The notes under the pieces are model-generated. The model ran no database searches, was not told the origin of the DNA, and was given only the letters and a program-made list of their open reading frames with translations. Of a DNA stretch of 64,000 nt, positions 45,413-53,655 are shown one piece after another. Source of the stretch: Alkalibacillus silvisoli (GTDB lineage: Bacteria; Bacillota; Bacilli; Bacillales; Alkalibacillaceae); NCBI RefSeq assembly GCF_039521975.1, contig NZ_BAAACZ010000018.1, forward strand, positions 186,001-250,000. The letters run 5' to 3'. Both the position numbers and the translations under genes were made by a program. Position 1 is the first letter of the stretch; each line of letters begins with the position of its first letter.

Positions 45413-45690
45413 GTTTTCGCCTGATTATTTGGGAATCGGGCGAAATCGTGATTTTTCAGGCGAAAAATAAGATAATCGGGCGAAATTTAATTTATTCAGG
45501 CGAAAATCTATTTTTTCAGGCGAACGCCTAATTAATTGGGCGAAATCTCGGTATTAGAGCGACATTTCTAATTAATGAGCGAAAATCCTTATAATAGAGC
45601 GATAATCCAATTATTTGATCGAAACCCTAATTAATAGAGCGAACGCCTACATTATTAGAGCGTTCGCCCAATTCTGAACGGAAACTAAAA
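45413..45690 (+). repeat. 20-bp GAGCG/GGCGAA repeat array between hutU and hutI (12 units)
   Basis: The core GGCGAA, then GAGCGA, recurs with a nearly exact 20-nt pitch: 45440, 45460, 45480, 45500, 45520, 45540, 45559, 45579, 45599, 45619, 45639 and 45660. Between cores the sequence is A/T-rich (AATCTATTTTTTCA, AATCCTTATAATA). Both ends carry an inverted copy: TTTTCGCC (45414-45421) can pair with the first GGCGAAA, and GAGCGAACGC pairs with GCGTTCGCCC at the last unit. No reading frame runs through. It fills nearly the whole gap between hutU and hutI. Confidence 0.92.
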
Positions 45691-45705
45691 GAGGAGGCAA
45701 CGATT

Positions 45706-46959
45706 ATGGCAACACTTTTATATAATATTGGGCAATTATTAACGATGGATCAATACGAAGGTCAAGTTCGCGGTCAAGATATGAACAATCTACCTGTCTA
45801 TGAAAATTATGCAATCCTTATTGAAGACGGGAAAGTGAGTAAGATTGGACCTACATCTAAACTTGAAAATGAGTCAGCAGAAGAGAGGGTCGATTGTGAA
45901 GGTAAACTCGTTACACCTGGTATTGTCGAACCGCACACACACCTTGTATTTGGTGGTTCGCGTGAGCATGAGATGGCGCTTAAGCAACAAGGTGTGCCTT
46001 ATTTAGATATTTTAAAGCAAGGCGGCGGAATTTTATCGACAGTAAAGGCAACTCGTGAAACATCAGAACAAGACCTTTATAATAAAGCAATGTTTCACCT
46101 TGATCGTATGGCAAGCTATGGCATTACGACAGTGGAGGCGAAAAGTGGGTACGGAATGGACCGTGAAACAGAGCTTAAGCAGCTGCGTGTTGCCAATCAA
46201 GTCGGAAGAGATCACCCACTTGATGTTGTATCCACCTTTTTAGGGGCGCATGCAATTACGAAAGATTATAAAGAAAACCCTGATGCATTACTTGATGAAA
46301 TGGCAGCGATGTTTCCGGTAATTAAAGAAGAAGAATTAGCGGAATTCGTTGATATTTTTACAGAGACGGGTGTGTTTACCGTGGAACAGTCGCGCCGCTA
46401 TTTAAACAAGGCGAAGGAATATGGCTTTGATGTGAAATTGCATGCTGATGAAATTGACCCGTTAGGTGGGACGCAATTAGCAGTTGAATTAGGTGCGAAA
46501 TCAGGTGATCATTTAGCTGTTGCAACAGATGAAGGAATTGAACGGCTAGCCAACTCAGATACAATTGGCGTTTTGCTTCCAGGCACGATCTTTTATTTAG
46601 GTAAAGGGGACTTTGCGCGGGCGCGTGAGATGATTGAAGCGGGTGCAACGATTGCGATCTCAACCGATTTCAACCCAGGTAGTTCCGTAACTGAAAACAT
46701 TCAGCTCATCATGTCATTAGCAGCACTAAAGATGCGCATGACTCCAGAAGAGATCTGGTATGCGGTGACAACAAATGCTGCTCATGCTATAAATCGCGGT
46801 GATGTTGCCGGTAAAATTAAAGAAGGACGCCAAGCTGATATCGTCATTTGGGATGCACCGAATTATAAATACATTCCGTACCATTACGGCGTGAACCACG
46901 TCAATACTGTCTTAAAATCAGGCAAGAAGCTTTACGTGCGAGGTGGTCTCATTGACTAA
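45706..46959 (+). CDS. hutI: imidazolonepropionase
   Basis: Metal-dependent amidohydrolase of 417 residues opening imidazolonepropionate to N-formimidoyl-glutamate. Metal-site HxH in VEPHTHLVFGGSREHE, SGYGMDRETELKQL, the metal His in LHADEIDPLGG, and STDFNPGSSVTENI with the metal Asp. GAGGAGGCAACGATT precedes the ATG. It stands after the repeat array but in the hut operon. Its last bases overlap the start of hutG. Confidence 0.95.
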   Translation: MATLLYNIGQLLTMDQYEGQVRGQDMNNLPVYENYAILIEDGKVSKIGPTSKLENESAEERVDCEGKLVTPGIVEPHTHLVFGGSREHEMALKQQGVPYLDILKQGGGILSTVKATRETSEQDLYNKAMFHLDRMASYGITTVEAKSGYGMDRETELKQLRVANQVGRDHPLDVVSTFLGAHAITKDYKENPDALLDEMAAMFPVIKEEELAEFVDIFTETGVFTVEQSRRYLNKAKEYGFDVKLHADEIDPLGGTQLAVELGAKSGDHLAVATDEGIERLANSDTIGVLLPGTIFYLGKGDFARAREMIEAGATIAISTDFNPGSSVTENIQLIMSLAALKMRMTPEEIWYAVTTNAAHAINRGDVAGKIKEGRQADIVIWDAPNYKYIPYHYGVNHVNTVLKSGKKLYVRGGLID

Positions 46960-47896
46960 CTATTTAAAACCAGCAGGAAAAGCAGTTTTCAAAGATTCAT
47001 ATGTGACGAAAATGAATGAGCTTTTAGTAGATTCAGACGGTCAAAAAAGGCGCTACGGCTTAATCGGTGCTCCTTTATCAAAACCGTCAATTAGTCACTC
47101 GGGTGCAGCATTTGCCCCAAGTGCGATTCGTCAAGCGATGGGAAGTTATTCGACTTACTCTAAAGAAATAAGCCATGACTTTAATGAAAATCATGTCACA
47201 GACTTTGGCGATGTTGACATGCACCCGACTGACATCGTGGAATCTCAAGAAAGAATTTATCACGCAACTAAGTCAGTATTAGAACAAGAAGAAGCGGAGC
47301 AGTTAATCGTCTTAGGTGGCGATCATTCTGTAAGCTTCCCGTCTATTAAAGCGCATCATGAAAAGTACGGCACAATTGGTGTCATTCAGTTCGATGCACA
47401 CCACGATTTACGCAATTTAGAGGACGGTGGTCCAACGAATGGGACACCTTTTCGCAGGTCAATTGAAAGAGGTGTGTTAAAAGGTGAACACATCGTACAA
47501 ATTGGCATTCGCGATTTCACGAATGCGAAAGGCTATGATGATTACGTGAACGAACAAGGTGTCACAGTCTATACGATGGAAGATGTCTATGAGAATAGGA
47601 TCAGTGACCTGATCGAAAAGTCTTTAAAAATATTAGAGAATAAAGTGGACTTGATCTACCTTTCTGTTGATATGGATGTTCTAGACCAGGCCTATGCACC
47701 AGGTTGTCCAGCCATTGGACCAGGTGGAATGGATAGCTATACGTTAATGAAAGCGGTGGAAAAAGCTGCCCAACATGATAAAGTCAATGCAATCGACATT
47801 GTTGAAATTGACCCAACGATCGACTTTCGCAATATGACAAGCCGAGTGGCAGCGCACGTCATCTTTTCATATTGGAAAGGAAAAGTACTAGGATAA
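46952..47896 (+). CDS. hutG: formimidoylglutamase
   Basis: Arginase-family Mn2+ enzyme of 314 residues releasing formamide from formimidoyl-glutamate to give glutamate. Metal motifs VLGGDHSVSFPS, IQFDAHHDLRNLE and YLSVDMDVLDQAYAPG are complete. The start is TTG 46952, 5 nt after GAGGTGG, overlapping the hutI stop by 8 nt (TTGACTAA), so translation is coupled. An in-frame GTG at 46943 is less well placed. Last gene of the hut pathway here; no terminator is obvious before the next gene. Confidence 0.93.
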   Translation: MTNYLKPAGKAVFKDSYVTKMNELLVDSDGQKRRYGLIGAPLSKPSISHSGAAFAPSAIRQAMGSYSTYSKEISHDFNENHVTDFGDVDMHPTDIVESQERIYHATKSVLEQEEAEQLIVLGGDHSVSFPSIKAHHEKYGTIGVIQFDAHHDLRNLEDGGPTNGTPFRRSIERGVLKGEHIVQIGIRDFTNAKGYDDYVNEQGVTVYTMEDVYENRISDLIEKSLKILENKVDLIYLSVDMDVLDQAYAPGCPAIGPGGMDSYTLMKAVEKAAQHDKVNAIDIVEIDPTIDFRNMTSRVAAHVIFSYWKGKVLG

Positions 47897-47983
47897 AAGA
47901 AGGATTATGACGAAATGTATAGAATTTATTAAATAGCCATATAATAGAATAAGAGATACAAAATGATATTCGAGGTGTCATAA

Positions 47984-48508
47984 ATGAATAAGTATAAGTG
48001 GCTATTACTGACAACTTTTCTTTTGACCTCAGGTACAATGGGATACTTAGCAGTCGAGGCTAATAGTTCAAGTGGTGAATTCCTTCATATTAGTCATACG
48101 GGTGCCCATGCTAGTTTGTTTGAAGACTATCATGATATTTATATTGGGAAACAGCTAAAGTGGACTGGTGATGAGATGCCAACAGTTCAAGATATAGAGA
48201 TTATTAAAGATGACGGTACTGTCTTGAGTGAAAATGATGAATCGATTCACATTGAACTGTTTATCGACCCAAATAATGAAACAGACCTATATTATGGATT
48301 TAGCCCCGAAATGCGGGAGGTTGTGGGTGAATATGAGCGTATTAATTCATTTGATATGAGTGAACATACAACAACGCTCGTCTTTAAAGTGACCCTTCGT
48401 GAATCTAACTATCAATTTGACCTAGACTATTTAGAAATCAATTATGAAGTAAAAGGTAGTGAGGAAATGCAGGAGCTTCCATTACGGAATTTTGTTTTTC
48501 ATCATTAA
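47984..48508 (+). CDS. hypothetical secreted protein
   Basis: 174 residues. An N-terminal signal or anchor (YKWLLLTTFLLTSGTMGYLAV) is followed by an acidic, probably beta-rich ectodomain with no cysteines and no motif that I recognise. The pI is low, as for other exported proteins in the window. GAGGTGTCATAA precedes the ATG. It lies 87 nt after hutG and ends before a bidirectional terminator, so it may be read with the hut operon or alone. Function unknown. Confidence 0.62.
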   Translation: MNKYKWLLLTTFLLTSGTMGYLAVEANSSSGEFLHISHTGAHASLFEDYHDIYIGKQLKWTGDEMPTVQDIEIIKDDGTVLSENDESIHIELFIDPNNETDLYYGFSPEMREVVGEYERINSFDMSEHTTTLVFKVTLRESNYQFDLDYLEINYEVKGSEEMQELPLRNFVFHH

Positions 48509-48567
48509 ATTTAAGGAAGTTTTATAAACAAATAGGTTAAGAGAAAATTTCATATTTGAAAATAAAT

Positions 48568-48606
48568 GAAAAACAGAACCTCCATATTTGGAGGTTCTGT
48601 TTTTCT
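48568..48606. terminator. bidirectional terminator between the secreted protein and bmrD
   Basis: A 13-bp stem (AAACAGAACCTCC at 48571-48583 with its complement at 48590-48602), loop 6 nt, T-runs on both strands. It closes the plus-strand gene and lies about 90 nt past the bmrD stop. Confidence 0.88.
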
Positions 48607-48694
48607 ATTTTAGGGGTTAACACATTCTAACTTAAAGGTTGGAGTACTCCTTTAACAAAAGTCTTTGTGCATTTTTGAAAGGAAGGCAACACCC

Positions 48695-50725
48695 TTACGA
48701 GGAGGCATATGACTCTTTAGCTCCTAATTGCATTTCATACATCTTAAAGTATTCACCTTGTTCTTGTAAGAGTGTCTGATGCGTGCCCTTCTCAATTAGC
48801 TCACCTTGCTTTAACACGAAGATTTGATCTGCATCTTGAATCGTTGAAAGACGGTGAGCAATGACTAGTGTTGTTCTTCCTTTCTTCAATACTTTCAATG
48901 CTTCTTGGATCATGGCTTCTGTCTCGGTGTCGATATTAGCTGTCGCCTCATCAAGAATTAAAATAGCTGGGTCAAAAGCAAGTGCTCTAGCAAACGATAA
49001 CAACTGTCTTTGTCCAGTAGAAAACTCAGCCCCTTTTTCTTTAACCGGCTCATCATACTTGTTAGGTAACTGCTCAATAAAACGATCAGCACCGACTGCT
49101 TTTAGGGCATTAATCGCATCATCACGACTAACGCGGGGGTCATTCATCGTGATGTTTGAAATAATCGTTCCAGTAAATATGAATGGATCCTGCAGCACAA
49201 TGCCAATATGACTTCTAGCTTGTTGCCTCGATAATTCGTTAATTGACTTACCATCGATTAATATACGTCCTTTAGATGGGTCGTAAAATCTGAATAATAG
49301 ATTCATAACCGTACTTTTACCAGAACCCGTATGCCCGACAAAAGCAGCTGTTTCACCAGGTTGTATTGAAAAAGATAAATCCTTTAAGACATAATCATCT
49401 TTTTCGTAAGCAAAGGAAACCTGATCAAATTCCACATAACCATCGTATCTCGTAATCGGTTTCTCATCGACTTCTTCACCATCTTCATCTAACAGTTCAA
49501 ACACTCTTTTACCAGCAACTCTTGATTGTTCCAGTTGAGCTAACTGACTAACGATTTGGTTGACTGGCTCGAATAACCGAGTCAAATAATCAACAAAAGC
49601 GTAAAGTACACCTGCTGTAACGATCCCAGTACCATCTAGCGAAATCCCACCGAAGTACATAATAAATACAACAAAAGCAACATTTCTAAAAAAGTCCACC
49701 AAGTTAAATGAAGTAAATGCCGTAAACGTATTCATTTTCTTTTGATAGCGGTAATGGTATTGGTTTAATTCCTCGAACTCACCTGTCATTCGATCAACTT
49801 GATTATACGCTTGAATAATCGACATACCTTGAATCGACTCATTAATATTCGCATTTATTCGGCTATTCGTTTCACGGATTTCATGATTATAATGTCCGGC
49901 AATTTTCCTGTAAACTAACATCCATACCACAATAAATGGCACAAGTACTAAGCAGATCATCGCCAACCTTGCATCTAAAATAAATAAAGCAATGAAAATA
50001 CCAAACATATAAATGAATCCAGATGCAAACACCTCTAAAACCTTCTCATACAGTTCTTTAATCGCCTCTGTATCGTTTGTCACGCGTGCGACAATCTTAC
50101 CTGCTGGTTGATCAACAAAGTAAGGAATCGGAATGCGTTGAATATGACTGAACACATCTTTTCGCATCGTTTGTATAATTCGATTTGACGCATACTGTAA
50201 TAAGTAAGTTTTATAATAAAGAAATACTGATGAAGCAAGAATCAAACCTAAATATAGCCCCAACCAAGCAGCAATCGAGCTCACTTCTGGTTGGAAGAAA
50301 TGAAATAATTCACTTGTCGTTAAAGTTTGACCAGTTACAACTAATTCATTTTGGTCGACTTCAAAGACAAAAGTAGTACCGTCATCTTCTATATATCTCG
50401 CATTAAGTGGTACTTCTTCATCTAATAAGAAGAAAGATAATCCATCTTGAAATAAAGTCACCACTTTTTCATCATCAATCGAATCATAACGTTCAAGTCT
50501 AGTGTAATACTCGCCTTCAAATTCAATTGCACCAGTCTGTTCATCTGTCATAACATAATGATTAGCTACGCCAACTATATGGTCATCAATAATTTTCTTA
50601 GCAATTAACGGTCCACTTAACTCCATCGCAACCGCGACGATTAGACAAATAATTCCAATGATAATTGTCTTTTTATACTGTAAAGCATAATGAAAAAGGC
50701 GCTTTTCAGTTGATACGGGTTTCAT
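48695..50725 (-). CDS. bmrD: heterodimeric ABC exporter subunit, BmrD/YheH-like
   Basis: 676-residue half-transporter (six helices plus ATPase). Residues about 45-150 form an extra acidic extracellular insert between the first two helices, as in BmrD. Walker A GHTGSGKST, Walker B AILILDEATANID with the catalytic Glu intact, H-loop IAHRLS; the signature is FSTGQRQ rather than LSGGQ. That matches the one degenerate site expected of a BmrC/BmrD pair. ATG 50725 has GGGG 8 nt upstream and starts 1 nt after the bmrC stop, so the genes are coupled. B. subtilis BmrCD is a multidrug exporter. Confidence 0.88.
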   Translation of the reverse strand: MKPVSTEKRLFHYALQYKKTIIIGIICLIVAVAMELSGPLIAKKIIDDHIVGVANHYVMTDEQTGAIEFEGEYYTRLERYDSIDDEKVVTLFQDGLSFFLLDEEVPLNARYIEDDGTTFVFEVDQNELVVTGQTLTTSELFHFFQPEVSSIAAWLGLYLGLILASSVFLYYKTYLLQYASNRIIQTMRKDVFSHIQRIPIPYFVDQPAGKIVARVTNDTEAIKELYEKVLEVFASGFIYMFGIFIALFILDARLAMICLVLVPFIVVWMLVYRKIAGHYNHEIRETNSRINANINESIQGMSIIQAYNQVDRMTGEFEELNQYHYRYQKKMNTFTAFTSFNLVDFFRNVAFVVFIMYFGGISLDGTGIVTAGVLYAFVDYLTRLFEPVNQIVSQLAQLEQSRVAGKRVFELLDEDGEEVDEKPITRYDGYVEFDQVSFAYEKDDYVLKDLSFSIQPGETAAFVGHTGSGKSTVMNLLFRFYDPSKGRILIDGKSINELSRQQARSHIGIVLQDPFIFTGTIISNITMNDPRVSRDDAINALKAVGADRFIEQLPNKYDEPVKEKGAEFSTGQRQLLSFARALAFDPAILILDEATANIDTETEAMIQEALKVLKKGRTTLVIAHRLSTIQDADQIFVLKQGELIEKGTHQTLLQEQGEYFKMYEMQLGAKESYASS

Positions 50726-50726
50726 A

Positions 50727-52469
50727 CTATTCGCCCCTTTCCATTTGCTGTTTGACATATTGTTTAAAATACCAATTCCTTTGTTTCATTAATTGGTCGT
50801 GATTACCGTGTTCAGTGATTTCACCGTCTTCTAATACGATAATCTGATCTGCATGCTTAACTGCCGATAAGCGGTGAGCAGCAATGATTGTCGTCTTAGT
50901 AGAACGTTCTTCTTTTAAGTGTTTGATGATTTTCGATTCGGTTTGACCATCGACAGCTGATAGTGAGTCATCTAATATGAGGCACTCTGGGTCTTTAACA
51001 AGGGCTCTTGCTAAGGATACACGCTGTTTCTGTCCGCCAGAAAGTGTCACACCGCTTTCGCCAACAACCGTATTTAAACCATCAGGTAATTGTGCAATAT
51101 CTTCACGTAAAGAAGCTAATTCTAAAATCCGGTAAATTTCTTGATCGGGTGCATTTACATCCCCGAATAAAATGTTTTCACGAACCGTTTTTGAAAATAA
51201 AATATGGTCTTGAGGAACGTAACCAATCCAATCTCGCGTCAAAGATAATGGAATTTGTTCAATCGGGACATCATTCACCTTCACAATACCATTTTCTGCA
51301 GGTGGGTATTCTCTTAACAATTGTCTGATTAAGGTTGTTTTCCCAGCACCTGTTTTCCCAACAACGCCAATCGTCTCTCCTTGTTTAACTTCTAGATTAA
51401 TTTCTTTTAACTGATTTGAGTCAACCTGTGGATAACTAAAACTAATCTGATTAAAACTAATCGTCTTAAGAGAAGGTATATTGACTGCGTGTTTTGGCTC
51501 TTTGACATCTGGTTCATGTGAAAGCACTTCATCAGTTCTCTCAAGTGATGCATTTCCTCTTTGCATCACATTAATTAACTCACCCATAGCAAACATCGGC
51601 CAAATTAACATACCTAAATAAACGTTGAAAGTAACCAGTTGCCCAATGGTAATGACACCTTGAATGACTAAATACGCACCATAACCTAACCCAATTGTAT
51701 AAGCCATTCCAACTAATACTTTAATCGTCGGTTCAAATAAAGCGTCCATTTTAGCCACTTCAATATTCCTCAAAAACACTTCTTCTGTTTGAGCATTAAA
51801 TTGCTCTTCATCTCGCTTTTCTTGAACAAAGGCGCGAATCACCCTTACCCCTTGAATCGATTCAAGTGAATTATTATTTAAATCACTAAACGCAGATTGA
51901 GCCTTAGTAAACCTCTCATGAATCGCTCGACCATACTTTTGTATTAATAAAGCCATGATTGGTAAAGGAATTAAAGCCGCTAAAGTTAAATGCCAATTAA
52001 TCATCATCGCCATCACCATTACAATTAAAAACATAAAGATCGTCGCATCGACTAAAGTTAAAATCCCAAAGCCTGCTGTCACCATGATTGCTCGTAAATC
52101 ATTGGTACTTCTAGCCATTAAATCACCAGTCCGATAACGACCGAAAAACGTTGGCGTCATTCGCATAAAATGATCCATCAACTTGGAACGCATCTTTTTC
52201 TCCAGTAAAAAAGCACGGCCAAACAACGTATAGTCCCAATAAAATGAAACGACATATATAACAAGCGTTAAACCTATAAATATAGCTAATAATTCATAAA
52301 ACCTTTCAGTCGTTAGCTGATTATATTGAATTAGATCAATCACTTCACCAAGTAGCATCGGTGGAATAACGCCAAGAATGTTCACAATAATTAATGCCGT
52401 CACCGCTAATGTGTAGCGAAGCCATTGTTCTTTAAAATACCAAGATAACTTTCTAAATACAGCGATCAT
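50727..52469 (-). CDS. bmrC: heterodimeric ABC exporter subunit, BmrC/YheI-like
   Basis: 580-residue half-transporter with six helices. Walker A GKTGAGKTT, signature LSGGQKQR, and Walker B LILDDSLSAVD, in which the catalytic Glu after Walker B is Asp. This is the degenerate-site pattern of BmrC in the BmrC/BmrD heterodimer. Sizes (580 and 676) and gene order also match B. subtilis yheI-yheH. ATG follows GAGGTG. Upstream lies a leader with two short coding frames and two terminators, as expected for antibiotic-sensing attenuation. Confidence 0.9.
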   Translation of the reverse strand: MIAVFRKLSWYFKEQWLRYTLAVTALIIVNILGVIPPMLLGEVIDLIQYNQLTTERFYELLAIFIGLTLVIYVVSFYWDYTLFGRAFLLEKKMRSKLMDHFMRMTPTFFGRYRTGDLMARSTNDLRAIMVTAGFGILTLVDATIFMFLIVMVMAMMINWHLTLAALIPLPIMALLIQKYGRAIHERFTKAQSAFSDLNNNSLESIQGVRVIRAFVQEKRDEEQFNAQTEEVFLRNIEVAKMDALFEPTIKVLVGMAYTIGLGYGAYLVIQGVITIGQLVTFNVYLGMLIWPMFAMGELINVMQRGNASLERTDEVLSHEPDVKEPKHAVNIPSLKTISFNQISFSYPQVDSNQLKEINLEVKQGETIGVVGKTGAGKTTLIRQLLREYPPAENGIVKVNDVPIEQIPLSLTRDWIGYVPQDHILFSKTVRENILFGDVNAPDQEIYRILELASLREDIAQLPDGLNTVVGESGVTLSGGQKQRVSLARALVKDPECLILDDSLSAVDGQTESKIIKHLKEERSTKTTIIAAHRLSAVKHADQIIVLEDGEITEHGNHDQLMKQRNWYFKQYVKQQMERGE

Positions 52470-52498
52470 TTAATACACCTCATTTCTTCTCTCTTTAG

Positions 52499-52606
52499 CT
52501 AACCGCCGTCAATACGGTTATTTTTATTAAATAATTGAAACTTAATTTGAACCATCTTCTTCACACCTTTCTTTTTATTGAAATATTCAAATGAAATTCG
52601 TAACAT
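52499..52606 (-). CDS. bmrCD leader peptide 2 (internally duplicated, 35 residues)
   Basis: Short frame with AGGAGGTG 7-8 nt before ATG 52606; the best ribosome binding site in the leader. It reads MLRISFEYFNKKKG, VKK, then MVQIKFQLFNKNNR, IDGG. The two 14-residue blocks align: M-(L/V)-(R/Q)-I-x-F-(E/Q)-x-FNK-(K/N)-(K/N). The second block starts with its own Met (52555), with AAAGGTG 8 nt before it, so it may also be made separately. It lies after both terminators and 29 nt before bmrC. Leader, not a known family; functional status inferred. Confidence 0.6.
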   Translation of the reverse strand: MLRISFEYFNKKKGVKKMVQIKFQLFNKNNRIDGG

Positions 52607-52627
52607 CTTTAAACACCTCCTGAAAAC

Positions 52628-52663
52628 AAAAAACACACTTAGCCCCCTAAAAGCCTAAGTGTG
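52628..52663 (-). terminator. second terminator in the bmrCD leader
   Basis: Stem CACACTTAG (52634-52642) with CTAAGTGTG (52655-52663), loop 12 nt, followed on the minus strand by TTTTTT. It directly precedes the ribosome binding site of leader peptide 2. Confidence 0.85.
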
Positions 52664-52671
52664 CATAACAT

Positions 52672-52708
52672 AAAAAAGTCGCAACATGTGTATAACATGC
52701 GCGACTTT
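52672..52708 (-). terminator. first terminator in the bmrCD leader
   Basis: Stem AAAGTCGC (52675-52682) with GCGACTTT (52701-52708), extended by ACATG/CATG(C) pairing inward, followed on the minus strand by TTTTTT. It lies 26 nt past the stop of leader peptide 1, close enough for ribosome stalling on that peptide to alter folding. Confidence 0.85.
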
Positions 52709-52734
52709 GCGGTCATTTAATTAATAATCATTCA

Positions 52735-52818
52735 CTAATTAAAGGCATACCCCGGCAAGGTCACGACAATTGAATCATATAAAATTGTGTTCGTTACTTT
52801 TTTGTCTTGGCTCATCAT
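52735..52818 (-). CDS. bmrCD leader peptide 1 (27 residues)
   Basis: Frame opening ATG-ATG (52818) with AAGGAGG 8 nt upstream. The product reads MMSQDKKVTNTILYDS, IVVTLPGYAFN. It lies between a near-consensus promoter and the first terminator. Position and context match the regulatory peptide BmrB of B. subtilis, whose translation controls bmrCD by attenuation, but I cannot assert sequence homology. Confidence 0.7.
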   Translation of the reverse strand: MMSQDKKVTNTILYDSIVVTLPGYAFN

Positions 52819-52854
52819 TTTCGCGACCTCCTTTTTCCTTTAATTACCTTTAAA

Positions 52855-52883
52855 ATTATATACTCCTTTTCTGAAAATTGCAA
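52855..52883 (-). promoter_or_regulatory. sigma-A promoter of the bmrCD leader
   Basis: On the minus strand TTGCAA (52878-52883) and a perfect TATAAT (52855-52860) are separated by 17 nt. The -10 ends 36 nt before the leader peptide 1 ATG. Confidence 0.82.
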
Positions 52884-53055
52884 CTCACTTTTTGGAAAAA
52901 AATTAAATTAGTTAATTGGAGTTAATTAAAAGTAACTACAGATCTGGTGAAGGAGTAACGAGTTTAAAAAATTTTGTGACAGAAAGACACTTGAATTGCA
53001 GGGAAACTCTCATAAGGTTTACAATATAGTTGATCTTTTAAATGGAGTGATTCAA

Positions 53056-53235
53056 ATGACAAAAGAAGAAATCCAAGCACAAATTGATCAATTAAAGATG
53101 GATTATATTCGAATTCAAGGTGATCTAGATAAATTAGAAGCAAACGGTGGTAATGTGACCATGCTAGAAAAATCATTAACCCGCATTGAAGACGAGCTAG
53201 CTTCGTTAAGACAGCAAAAGAATCGAGCAGACTAA
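53056..53235 (+). CDS. small SE1832-like coiled-coil protein
   Basis: 59-residue soluble protein, strongly helical with heptad spacing: EEIQAQIDQLKMDYIRIQGDLDKLEANGGN and LEKSLTRIEDELASLRQQK-type segments (read as two helices). It looks like the SE1832 family of small Firmicutes proteins of unknown function. GGAGTGA lies 5 nt before ATG 53056; an earlier in-frame start at 52996 has no such site. A strong terminator follows. Confidence 0.65.
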   Translation: MTKEEIQAQIDQLKMDYIRIQGDLDKLEANGGNVTMLEKSLTRIEDELASLRQQKNRAD

Positions 53236-53255
53236 ATTTAATTAATTAATAAGGG

Positions 53256-53303
53256 AAAGCCCTGTACTTAGAGAACAATTCTCTAAGTACAGGGCTTTTT
53301 TTA
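53256..53303 (+). terminator. terminator of the small coiled-coil gene
   Basis: A long perfect stem (AGCCCTGTACTTAGAGA at 53258-53274 with its complement at 53280-53296) and TTTTTTT. It insulates the tasA promoter region from upstream transcription. Confidence 0.92.
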
Positions 53304-53343
53304 GGTCTAAATATCTATGAAACTTTTTATTTTTTGCATTATT

Positions 53344-53525
53344 GTTCGTTAAATAGAATAAAATTAAGAAAAAATAAGAAAATTATGTTTTATATAGCAC
53401 AAATCCCCGGATTTGTTCTTTATTTAGAATATTTCAGTAAATTTGGAACTTTGCAAAAATGGAAAACAAGTCTATACTGTGAATTACATTCTTAATAACG
53501 AACATTTTTGTTGTTGAAGTTCTTA
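53344..53525 (+). promoter_or_regulatory. tasA promoter region with SinR-like boxes
   Basis: Promoter: TTGCAA (53451-53456) and TATACT (53473-53478), spacer 16 nt. SinR-type words (Bacillus consensus GTTCTYT) lie around it: GTTCTTT exact at 53415-53421, GTTCGTT at 53344-53350, GTTCTTA at 53519-53525, and an inverted AATGTTC-type word at 53500-53506. With sinR convergent at the far end of the locus, SinR repression of tasA is likely. The leader from the promoter to the tasA start is about 170 nt and holds no other gene. Confidence 0.6.
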
Positions 53526-53655
53526 TTAAAGAATTATAGACATAACTTAAAAAGTATTCGATCTGTTATTAATGGGATTCTCATTATGGGGATCTCGTTA
53601 AAATATAAAAATTATTTACCTCATGTTGGGGGTAGAAAGAGGAGGAACTTATTTT

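Noticed and set aside
48861..49211. 116-codon plus-strand frame inside bmrD
   Set aside because: Antisense shadow over the ATPase domain; composition follows the opposite strand.
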